Source of the DNA: Neurospora tetraspora
Lineage: Eukaryota > Ascomycota > Sordariomycetes > Sordariales > Sordariaceae
Direction of reading: 5' to 3'
DNA: 64,000 nt
Assembly: GCF_033439725.1 (NCBI RefSeq)
Contig: NW_026944384.1
Span: 5,704,001 to 5,768,000, forward strand
Below the pieces are notes generated by a model, which was not told the DNA's origin, did no database searches, and was given only the letters and a program-made list of their open reading frames with translations. Shown here in pieces: positions 12,005 through 21,085 of this stretch. Position 1 is the first letter of the stretch. Each line of letters starts with the position of its first letter. The position numbers and the translations under genes are program-made.

Positions 12005-12525
12005 GGGAGGCTTCTTCGAGGCTTCTTCGATGTTCTGAGTCTACAGGAGGGGATGCTCCGTTTGTCGTGTAGCTTACTGTGCAACCAGAGACATGTATCT
12101 CTTGGTAGTGGTGGAAAAATGCAAAAAAAAGAGCCCAGAAGAGGCTTCAAATCCTCGGACGATACCAAAAGACCGAACGTGAACGGCGCGGAATTAAGGT
12201 GGATTATCACCGCTACACACACACAAAGGAATCACGTTCTTTCCAACGCACCCGCGTTCAGTTATCACTAGCACACCAAGTTATCACCGATCGACGATAT
12301 ACGGCATGGTCGTTATGCGACGGGACGTATGATTATTACACTAGTCTACCGTACAGTCCACTCCGTACCTTCCTTCACAGACGTACACAGAGGGGAAGAA
12401 CCATCGGACGAAATCAGGACCACCTGCGCCTGCCGCGCTTGCCCTCCTTGACAAGCGACCAGTTCAGGCCGAAGTAGCAGGATCTCCTCGGCTGTTTCCG
12501 AACTTCACACCCGTCTATGTACATT
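12005..12525. other. Convergent 3' spacer
   Basis: This is the space between the stops of fluG and the invertase gene. A short direct repeat, AGGCTTCTTCG twice, begins just after the fluG stop at about 12008-12029. I see no gene. Both transcripts probably terminate here. Confidence 0.6.
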
Positions 12526-14640
12526 TTATACCCAAGCGGACCCCAACGGCGTCAGAACAATATCATCAAAGACGGTCTTACCTCCACGGCAGACGATCCT
12601 AATGTTGTTTGACTCCTGATAACGTGGGAAGACCGTCGCAGTCATGGCTGTTCCATCCCCGACAAATATCTCCAAACTCGATCGATCGATCAAGATATCC
12701 AACGACAGACGATTGTCAGCCGGCTTCGCAATGGTTGCGCTCCATTTACCAGCTTGACCGTATCCTGCTCGCGTCGTGTCCAATGTCAACGACCGGTTGC
12801 CAAAACTGTAGACGAGAGACACAGACTCGGCCTTGGAGGCAAACAGCTCAATGGTGAAAGCCGGTGCAGTACTAGCAACAAGGTCAATAGAAGCCTGAAG
12901 GCGTGCCGTGTTTGAAGATCCAACCGTCATGGTTCCATTGTGGACGTCAGTCCGACCAAGCGACTTGGCCGGACCGCTCGCCAACAGAGACACTTCATCG
13001 ACGACCTTTTGGCCGAGCCCGCCGTCTTCGCGGATGAAGAGCTCGCGCATGAGGGACTGCGCCCCGGCCCAGCCGTTTACCCGGCTGGGCCACTTGGACG
13101 TGGTCCAGCTGCCCATCCATGTGACGAGAAGGTTGCGTGCGGCGTCGTCCACGAACCACTGGGCGGCGTAGCTGTCCGGGCCGGCGTCAAGCAGTCCGAG
13201 CTTCTCCGAAGTGAAGGTCGTTCCGTTGTAGGTGCCCACTTCGTACCAGCCTACACTGGCCTTATCTTGGCCGTAGAAGAGAGCCCATTTGTCCCCGATG
13301 GGAAAGAAGTTGGGGCATTCCCACATGGTGCCCCTGCTGCTGTCGTCACCTTGGTGCAGAACACCGACGTACTCCCAAGCGGTGAGCTCGGACGAGGTGG
13401 GGCTGGTGGACTTGTAGAGCTGGACTTTGCCGCTGCGGCTGTCACCTGACCCGACGACCATCTTCCAGGTGTTGTCTGTTGGGTCCCAGAACACCTTGGG
13501 GTCACGAAATCCACTGGCAGAGTCGGGAGGCGGCGCGGCAATGATGGGGTTGCTGTTGGAGAGGTCGAAGTTGATTCCATCGGAGCTCACTGCTGATGAG
13601 ACGACTTCCGCTACGGCCTTGGGGTGCCATATTACGTTAGTGGCGTCGGTGTAGATGAGTTGCAGAGCACCCGTGTCTTTGTTCAAGACTGCGCTGCCGG
13701 TGTAGCGCCCACTGGTATCCTGCGGGTTATCGGGGTATGGCGGGTACAAGGCAACCGGTAGCTCCCTCCAGTGTACGGCATCGGTGCTTTCGGCGTGCGA
13801 CCAGTGCATCGGACCCCAGAGAGGGGCAACGGGGTTGAACTGGTTGAAGAGATGATATTTGCCGCCCCACTGAATCAGTCCAGCCGGGTCGTTGATCCAG
13901 CCCTGGTAGGGAGTGTAGTGGAATTGCGGACGAATCGGGTCAAGAGCATAGAGTGAAGCAGCTGAGAGAGCGGTGGAGTTCTGAGGGGGCTGATTGTGCT
14001 GTCCAAGGGCGTTGAAAGAGAGTCCGCCGTCGTGGAGGGCGTGGCAGCCAGTTCGAACGTCGTCCAAATTGATGTGGCCCTGCGTGCTGGTATCGACCAC
14101 AACCATGTAAACGTTCTGACCGGCATAAGCACTGGTGTCCCAGACAATGCGAATGAGCGCCTCGTCGTTGGTTGCAGTCTGGCTGAACAGGAGAGTGCCG
14201 TCTCTCTCCAGGACAACTCCCACGTAGAGATTGGCGGGATCATAGCCGCCGCCGACCAAGAAACTCATCGTGGAGCTTGCCCGGAACGTGCTGGAGCGGA
14301 GTGTTCCAACGGCTGCGTCGCCATCTTGCAGCATTCCCCAGAGGAACTGCTTGCCGACTTGGTTGAGCGGGCCGACTTGGTTGAACGAACCGCTCTTGTA
14401 CGAGGCTGTTGTGGTGACAGAGGCATTGCCAAAGGCTGTTCCACTAACGACTGTCCAGCCCGACAAATCGCCAGTTTCGAAGCTCGGGTTCTCGGGGCCT
14501 GGGTGATGGTTACTGTGGCAACCACAACCTGCGGTACGAGGCAGTACGGCAGCCGTAGTACCATCAGGGAGAACCGAGGCTAATGACAACAAGCCGAGAA
14601 GCACGTTCTTGTATGGTATGGTTTTCGTCATGTTGAACAA
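12526..14640 (-). CDS. inv: Secreted GH32 invertase (beta-fructofuranosidase/fructanase)
   Basis: A single uninterrupted frame of 704 residues. Met1 or Met4 could start it, and both lead into a signal peptide ending near residue 31 (VLLGLLSLASVLPDGTTAA). Residues 48-200 form an extra beta-rich N-terminal domain (NPSFETGDLSGWTVVSG..), as seen in some levanases and fructanases. The GH32 five-bladed propeller starts near 236 and has all three catalytic motifs: WINDPAG with nucleophile D251, FRDP with stabiliser D380, and WECP with acid/base E441. The last 140 residues are the GH32 C-terminal sandwich. The enzyme releases fructose from sucrose or fructans outside the cell. From memory, a Neurospora invertase gene of this type lies beside fluG. 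Choosing invertase over inulinase or levanase rests on that memory, since the motifs fit either. Confidence 0.9.
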   Translation of the reverse strand: MFNMTKTIPYKNVLLGLLSLASVLPDGTTAAVLPRTAGCGCHSNHHPGPENPSFETGDLSGWTVVSGTAFGNASVTTTASYKSGSFNQVGPLNQVGKQFLWGMLQDGDAAVGTLRSSTFRASSTMSFLVGGGYDPANLYVGVVLERDGTLLFSQTATNDEALIRIVWDTSAYAGQNVYMVVVDTSTQGHINLDDVRTGCHALHDGGLSFNALGQHNQPPQNSTALSAASLYALDPIRPQFHYTPYQGWINDPAGLIQWGGKYHLFNQFNPVAPLWGPMHWSHAESTDAVHWRELPVALYPPYPDNPQDTSGRYTGSAVLNKDTGALQLIYTDATNVIWHPKAVAEVVSSAVSSDGINFDLSNSNPIIAAPPPDSASGFRDPKVFWDPTDNTWKMVVGSGDSRSGKVQLYKSTSPTSSELTAWEYVGVLHQGDDSSRGTMWECPNFFPIGDKWALFYGQDKASVGWYEVGTYNGTTFTSEKLGLLDAGPDSYAAQWFVDDAARNLLVTWMGSWTTSKWPSRVNGWAGAQSLMRELFIREDGGLGQKVVDEVSLLASGPAKSLGRTDVHNGTMTVGSSNTARLQASIDLVASTAPAFTIELFASKAESVSLVYSFGNRSLTLDTTRAGYGQAGKWSATIAKPADNRLSLDILIDRSSLEIFVGDGTAMTATVFPRYQESNNIRIVCRGGKTVFDDIVLTPLGSAWV

Positions 14641-14712
14641 GACTCTGTAGAAGATGGGAGAAAGCTGCTGAGGAGGGTTGGCAATAAGGAAAGAGGAAGT
14701 ACGACAGACGAT

Positions 14713-14720
14713 CTTATATG
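14713..14720 (-). promoter_or_regulatory. TATA-like box of the invertase gene
   Basis: On the minus strand this reads CATATAAG, about 75 bp upstream of the ATG at 14640. A run of C/G blocks (14742-14764) lies just upstream. These blocks do not fit the CreA/CRE-1 consensus SYGGRG exactly, so I do not call them as such. Confidence 0.4.
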
Positions 14721-15731
14721 AGCTTCACTTTAAGAGGAGCTGCCCCCCCTGTCCCCCATGGGGAAGCAACAGACAACAAGACGGACAACAACCCGGCAAA
14801 AAACTTATCCCAACTCTAATCCCAACTTGTCAAACCACGTTGTGCGCGGCGTTGCCCGTCGGCTAACCCTCAAACACCCTAGCTTCCTATAAGCCTGGCA
14901 CTAGCTCTCCTAATCGGGAATCCCAAGTCACGACTAACATGCCCTGGTCAGTGTTGGCGCGGACGCCGATTGGCTTGATGGCCCGGTGTCGGCCCGTGAC
15001 ACCGCACCTTACCCCGAAGTGTCTCCGTCTCGGCGTCTCTTGACATCCTGCAGCTCTCGGTCTCACAGCCGGCGGACTAACGGTAGTCGCTGCTCCCGCG
15101 CTGCTTACCAAACCGGTGTTAAGTTTCATGGGATTTGGTTCTAGTGGTGTTGTAGGAGGTACGTGTATGTCCCTCTCTTCGTGACACCCGATGTATCTCC
15201 TCTGCTTTGGTGAAAAGTCGGAATCACTTTGGCCGCACTTCTTGGTCAATACACATTCTCATTCATCGGTGGGTTCTTAAAACGGGATCTATACGACGAA
15301 GTACCTAGGCCGCGACTTGTGACGAAGGGATTTCATGTCGACTGCCTCTTCTGGTACTCTGTAGCCGCACCGAAATCGGGGTAAAGAGGAGCGATCATCA
15401 CGAGATGGTCGTCAAACTAAGTAGTCCCGAGTGGTTGGAGGCACAGCCAAGGACCGAATAAGGGCCGAGAATCCACATAAGCAGCACGGTAGACGACGGT
15501 AAGCGAAGCTGAGAGGTTGCACTTGGAATCAAATAGTTCTGAAATTCCATTGCCGTGGTTCTATAGTTGAGTAATAGCGTTGCAATAATGCGGGTAGGAA
15601 GTGGAGAGAGGCGGGGAATGCCCCATGGGGTTGCGGGGGTCTAGTCTCCCGAAGGGTTGGTTGGGAACGGCCCCCAAATGACCAAGTCCCACCAATGAGG
15701 TGTAATAGGGTGAGTCCGTGCGCTGATCTGG

Positions 15732-16075
15732 ATGCATCCAATCAATTGCAACGGATTGAGTGCAATGCGACGAGTGCAATGCGATGCAAATGGCCAAGTT
15801 CAATGGTAATGAGGAGGATTGAATGCGACGAGGGGGATTGAGAGCGATAAGAGAGATTGGGAGCGATAAGAGGGATTGGAAGCGATACCTCTAGCTAAGT
15901 ATAGAAGCGCTGAGCTTACTAAATCTACCTCATCGCACTCAATTCAACTTATCGTACCCAATCCCTCTTATCACTTTCAATCCCCCTTATCGCTTTCAAT
16001 CCTCCTCATTGCACTCAATCTCCCTCATCATTGCCATCCTATTGAACTTGGTCATTTGCAACCATCGCGCTCAAT
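15732..16075. repeat. 19-bp minisatellite arranged as a large inverted repeat
   Basis: On the left side (about 15732-15890) a 19-bp unit close to GGATTGAGAGCGATAAGAG repeats head to tail with variation. On the right (about 15945-16075) the reverse complement, close to CAATCCCTCTTATCGCTTT, repeats about five times. Both arms end in a matching unique stretch: TTGAACTTGGTCATTTGCA at about 16042-16060 and its complement at about 15784-15804. The spacer between arms is some 55 bp. The arms could pair into a long imperfect hairpin. Confidence 0.8.
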
Positions 16076-16175
16076 TACTCGGGGAATCGGGGCCGCTGCC
16101 AAAAAGAAAGCCCCACAGCGGCAGCGAGCCTTACCTTAAGCGGTGGGGACCAACATCTCCACTGTGGGCTGCGAC

Positions 16176-16192
16176 TGACGTCACTGACGTCA
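16176..16192. promoter_or_regulatory. Two tandem CRE/ATF sites
   Basis: TGACGTCA occurs at 16176-16183 and again at 16185-16192, both perfect palindromes with one base between them. This is the binding consensus of CREB/ATF-type bZIP factors (Atf1/AtfA, Neurospora ASL-1). The sites lie about 260 bp upstream of the 16452 ATG and about 80 bp upstream of a TATA-like box. Confidence 0.75.
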
Positions 16193-16264
16193 TGTTGATA
16201 TTCGATTGAAGCGATCATTGAAGTCATCATAGACTGCTCTGTTTGCAAGAAACAGCTGAAGAGG

Positions 16265-16272
16265 CATATAAG
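16265..16272 (+). promoter_or_regulatory. TATA-like box
   Basis: CATATAAG lies 180 bp before the ATG at 16452. An A/C-rich leader beginning near 16310 follows it. The position relative to the twin CRE sites fits one core promoter. Confidence 0.5.
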
Positions 16273-16451
16273 CAACCAGTTGATCGCTTTTCAGGACTTC
16301 TTTTGACAGATCAGAACACATCAACAATCACAATCAAGCGAAAACACCCAAGCGCAAAACCCGCCTAAACAGAAAATCACCATCAGTAGGTTTCCTCCTT
16401 CTCGACTACCCTCACATATCAAGTCAAACACACACCAACACCCACCCAGAA

Positions 16452-16727
16452 ATGTCCACCCAGTCCAAGGCCGACAAGATCGAGGAGGTCAAGCAGAACC
16501 TTCCCCTCCCCGAGCAGCCCCCCGCCCCCTCCGACTGGCAATCCGCCGATGCCCGCACCGTCAACGTCGGCAGCGGCCGCTTCTCTGGCGATGTTTCCCA
16601 AGGCGAGGGCGTCTCCGCTGGTCTCCGCGAGCCCGCCTCTACGGACCCCGCCAATATCGACTTTTCCAAGGTTGGCAAGGGCGAGGCGCAGTACGTTGGC
16701 AAGGGGCAGAAGGACAAGTCTTCGTAA
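16452..16727 (+). CDS. Small hydrophilic protein, probably stress- or development-induced
   Basis: A single exon of 91 residues: MSTQSKADKIEEV..., PLPEQPPAPSDWQSADARTVNVGSGR..., then a Gly/Lys-rich end. It has no cysteine, no signal peptide and no membrane segment, and is probably disordered. Codons almost always end in C or G, as in highly expressed genes of this genome. I recognise the style of small conserved filamentous-ascomycete proteins but cannot assign a family. The promoter has two perfect CRE/ATF sites, a TATA-like box and several GTGGGG/CGGGG words (around 16080-16150) that fit CreA/CRE-1. Induction by stress or during development, with glucose repression, is inferred from these sites. 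Confidence 0.75.
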   Translation: MSTQSKADKIEEVKQNLPLPEQPPAPSDWQSADARTVNVGSGRFSGDVSQGEGVSAGLREPASTDPANIDFSKVGKGEAQYVGKGQKDKSS

Positions 16728-17081
16728 AGACATTAGTAGCAGAAGCATTTGGAATGGGAGTGGGAGTACAGCACCACTGGGAGGAACAGAAGTTTATGTT
16801 CGGAATAGCATTATGATGATGTGATCACTCTGGGAGGATTCACGGACACCGCCGGTGGACATCATCATCACACTCGGCGTTTGTTGGGATTTAAGGAAAT
16901 TACGGTCACGAACGCACGACATAATTTGGGATATGACATGGCTAGGACACGCCTCTGAGAACAGGGCAGTCAGCCTAATGAATGTACAAATACATTAACA
17001 CAAAACATTCAAAACTTCGCTATGTACGCTAAACATGTGATCTATCATTATGTCGTGAAATCATCGAGAATAATCTTAACT
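16728..17081. other. Convergent 3' spacer
   Basis: This is the 3' region between the small plus-strand gene and the minus-strand membrane-protein gene. I see nothing else in it. Confidence 0.55.
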
Positions 17082-18948
17082 CTAACCAGGGCCAAACGCC
17101 GGCGGAGGCGGCGGAGGAATCATAATTCCCCTCCCTGCTCCCCCGCCCGGAGGAGCAAAAGGGAAGAAAGCCGGCGGCCCACTACCGCTTCCTCTCCCCA
17201 TCATACTGGGAGGCGGAGCCCCTGCTCCTCCTCCTCTTCCTCCTCCTCCTCCTCCTCCCGGGGGGGCGAAGCCGGGCGGTAGGGGAGGAGGTGCGCCTGG
17301 GAACTGTGCTGGTGGTGGTGGTTGTGGTGGGAAGGGGAAGGCACCGGGCGGTGCAGGTGCAGGTGGTGGAGGCGCGGAACCATCACCACCGCGTTCTTCC
17401 TCGTCGATGCTGTCTGGGTGGTAATCACCTTCTTCTTCTTCTTCGCTGTGTCCCTCTTCGTGTTCCGAATGGGAGTGGTACGATCGGTCGGAGCCGGAAC
17501 CATGCTCAGAATGCTGGTCGGAGCCCCCCCTGTCTGAGCGACTGCCACTTGCGCTCGCTGTGCGTGTTCCGGGTGCGCCGCCGCCGAACATTGGTGGCGG
17601 AAGAGGGCCCGGAGGCCCTGCACCAGGAAATGGAGGAAATGGAGGTGGTGGTGGCATACCCGGCATCGGTGGCATCGGAGGAGGCCGGAATCCTCCCGGT
17701 GGGGCTGCTGGAGGAGGCGGTGCTGGAGGAAAGATATTACTCGGTCGCGGCGGTCCCGGACTTGATTTGCTAGTACTGCTCGCAGAAGAGTGTGAAGGAC
17801 GACGGGATTCCTTTCTATTCCTTCTGCTTCCGCCACTGCCGCTACCACCGCTGCCGCTCCCGCTCCCGCTGGTACGGCTTCCTCGGCCTCTGCTCCGGCT
17901 GGAACGGCTGCCTCTGCGGCCACTGTCGGGTGCTGCTGAAAACCAGTCGACGATACAAGCTGCGATGAGGACGAGGCAGAACAGGAGCGGGATTAGTTGT
18001 GAGGCGCTGTTGATTTTGTTGACTTCGGACGAGACACGGTTCCAGTGGATGGAAAGCTCGATGGCTACGAGGACGGTGGTGGCGATGAGGAGGTTGAAGA
18101 GGAGTTGGAGTTGGTGGGACAGGGTTGAGCTGCTAGAGGGACTTATCGGATACAGGTTAGCAAGCTTGGTATATTGAACGAGAGTGGGGGGAAACATCGT
18201 ACTCATCTCTCTTCCCCCTTTTCTTCCTTCTCTTTTTCTCATCGCCTCCTCCGCCACCACTCAAACTCCTCACACCCATCACCATCCCACCCACCAACAC
18301 TATCAACACCACCGCAATATTGAACGCTCTGAACCCGACACTATCCAAGTCCGCTTTGGCAAACAAGAACCCATATTGTTCCCCACAGAGCTTCTCGTCT
18401 TTTCTTTTGGCTGCTAGTCCAACAACCCCCGAACACCAAAACCATAACTGAAACCCGCAGGCCATTAGCAAAAGAATAAACTCCATGATAGCCAGCAAAT
18501 CACACCCGGACTCCCTCTCCTTCCCTCCTTTGTTGTTCCTACTAGTACCCTTCTTTTTACCACCTCTCCCCCTCCCCTTCTCCTCCCCCGTCCCAGAACC
18601 AGAACCAGGACTTAGACACCTCCTAACCCCAGTCCAGAACACCACTCCCAACATGAGGTAAGCCGTCCCGCTGACTAACAGGGTAGCGATGTATACCTCC
18701 ACCGCCCCGAATACATTATCTGAACTAGGAGAGGCTGCTTTCATAGCGAGCCCAATGAAGACGGCATAACAGAGAATCGCATGTGCGGCCCGCAACACGG
18801 TATATGGCGCCGGAGAGGTGGATCGAACGAGAGTGGCGGGGATTAGACCAAACCAGAGGAGGTAAAAGGAGAGGCGGATGCCGAGGCCGGTTGTTGAGGG
18901 AAGAGAAGGAGAAGCAAGACATGAGGGGGAAGGGGTAAAGGTGGACAT
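17082..18948 (-). CDS. Predicted seven-helix membrane protein with long Pro/Gly-rich tail
   Basis: Two exons, 18948-18203 and 18132-17082, give 598 residues (597 if the acceptor three bases further on is used). The donor is GTACGA, CTAAC lies upstream of the acceptor, and the frames join only when spliced. I count seven hydrophobic segments: about residues 25-42, 48-70, 83-105, 150-178 and 205-227 in exon 1, and two more (LLFNLLIATTVLVAIEL and LIPLLFCLVLIAACIV) at the start of exon 2. Loops 3-4 and 5-6 are strongly basic (GRGRGGKKK, KKRRKKRGKR), so they should face the cytosol. The remaining 290 residues are a Gly/Ser/Arg stretch, PPMPPMPGMPPPPPFPPF-like proline tracts, an acidic His/Ser/Glu block and a final PPPPPPAFGPG. 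The family is not recognised. The fold is unlike classic fungal GPCRs that I know. Confidence 0.72.
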
Positions 18949-21085
18949 CTTGGAGGTGGTATGTAAGGAGGGTATCGTCTGGTGAGTTGTTGTGTCTAAA
19001 TCTTGAGTTGAGGTTTTACGATTCGTGAGTTATCATCTTGGCCTTGAGTCGTCGTTCAGCTTGCTGGTTGTTAAGCAAGGTTGAGTTTCAAGTGGACGTT
19101 TGGGTGTCTCGCCTCTGGTAAGGTACGAATTGAAAAAGGAGGTAAACGACTGACAGGTTGCCATGAACCCGAGGCTTCGATGGCTTTTAGGGATTATTGG
19201 ACCGCCCCTGACACAATTCATCATTAGATCCCTGGATGTCAGTCTCTGATCCTACCAGGATAGCTTCTTCGCTCCTCATCATCAGCCTTCTGTACCTACC
19301 TGTGCTCACGTCCAGTACATACACCTCTGGCTCAGATATCCTGGGCTCGTCGTCCAATGCCTTGCTTACATGCACGTAACGTACGAAGGTCAAACTTCCG
19401 TCTTCGATCCAGCCGGTCAATGGCCTTCGCTTGCTTTTACCTCCACTACAACATCTATGTGACACCTTACCGCAGAGAAGCATGTCTCATCTAAAACCAG
19501 GCTTTCAATAACGAAGTTAGTCACATCCAGGCTAAGCCATTGTCAACCGCATCAAAACGTACAACTGCGTCTTCCTGTCTGGGCTAACTCTCCTCAACAA
19601 CCTTTTAAGTCAAACCAACCCCCACGACAGCTCGGCTGGTCTCCGTCCGTCAACAGTCCCACGACATCTCCGAGTCTCAGCCAGTTTCAAACCGGCGCGC
19701 GGAATCTCACCTCACGGCACAGTTAATACTTGATCTTCCATTCCGAGTCTGATGAGGCAAGTAGGTAGCTCAACTGACAAACCTTGTTCGTAATATACCG
19801 GAAGCTATTCTGTCAGGCTCCAGGCCCTTTCTTTGCCTGTGTAAGCTGCGTGGGTACCCAACCCAACGTCCGGAACAAGGTTGGCCGGTTGAATCAAGAA
19901 AGAAGTGAAAAGCACCGCATCTAAAAAAGTGAATCGGATAAACGACGTAGGGCGGTGGCAATGGCGGTCGCGTACGCAGCCGAGACAGAAGACAGCACGT
20001 CAACAGGGACTAGATGAGTAGGGATTTTACGTCCGTAGAATGTCTTTGTATGTGCCTCTTCGGTTCAGGAACTATCACAGAGTGAAGGAAGGACAGGATA
20101 AATCCTCTGCAGACAGGGGCGTTGGCACGTTGATCAACACCCAGAACCTACCTTAAAACGACGAGATTTCTGAAGTCCAGCGACAATGCTCCATGCGTCT
20201 GGGACCAAGTAACTTGGTCCAAGTTACAAAAGCAATGCTCATGATAGGTCGCTCCTGAATCCGGTTCCCTCCATACGGAGCATGAATGTCCCTTTCCGGA
20301 CTTGGAAGAAGATTCAGGACAAAAAGTAGCGGAGTTACGGAGTCTAGACCAACGGGGAGGTGAGTGAATAAACCGGAACCCAAGAAGCGGGGTGAAGATC
20401 CTGAGGTAGAGTATCTGGCGTAGCACGAAATCTATTCCGACGGTTTGTCTCAGCCAGGAACGTTTGACCTCGTGTGACAATAGTGACACTTCCGGTAGGC
20501 TAGGCGGTATGTGGGAAGAAACACCAACCGGTGGTGGCGGGTTTCTAGACACGGCTAGACTAGACGAAATCCAGCCAAGTATACTTCTGTGGCTTGGAAA
20601 CCACATCGACCCATCGAGCCAACAAGCATTTGGAAGAGAAAGAAGAGGAACCGCTTGCGGGCGAGTGTCAGGCCGCCTGTCCACACCCGACAACCCCTGA
20701 GCATGAAGGAAGCCAATGCGGCAATGGTTCGATAATGACCAAAGCAGAACGGAAACGAACAGTCGATCGAGCAAGTACCCATGAACGTAAACGGGGATGT
20801 ATCAATCTGATTCAAATAACATGCTTATAAACTGAATTGAGCATAAAAACAGCCGCCATGCCGTGTGGGAATAGTTAAGCCAAGAGAATAAAAACAACCA
20901 TGCACCATGCCAAAGTCAACTAGGCTTCTTCACCCGCTTGCTACCCTTTCTCCTGCCTTTGTAAGGATCCTGATCCTATACCAATTCCTTTCTCATCATC
21001 GTCCCGTCATCCCCGATGATGTCGAACCCTCCCTCGTCTTCTTTTTACTCCCTTTTCTTCCAAACGGCGAGCACATAAAGCCTTC
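18949..21085. other. Intergenic spacer
   Basis: The spacer holds the promoter of the membrane-protein gene on the left and the 3' flank of the PRXL2-like gene on the right. The longest open frame (20148-20774, minus, 208 codons) has random-looking composition rich in Ser, Arg and Trp, and is overlapped by other frames. I see no gene or repeat that I can support. Confidence 0.5.

Larger units (their letters stand above)
14641..16451. other. Divergent promoter region with palindromic minisatellite
   Basis: The invertase promoter lies at the left end and the promoter of the 91-residue gene at the right end. Between them lies an array of 19-bp repeats in two opposite orientations (15732-16075), listed separately. 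I see no coding region in the remaining sequence. Confidence 0.6.

Noticed and set aside
17201-17923. 240-codon frame overlapping the Pro/Gly-rich tail
   Set aside because: It is an alternate frame of low-complexity coding DNA. The frame used by the spliced gene is better supported.
20148-20774. 208-codon open frame on the minus strand
   Set aside because: No known motif, random-looking composition and codon use unlike the neighbours. Other frames overlap it on both strands.
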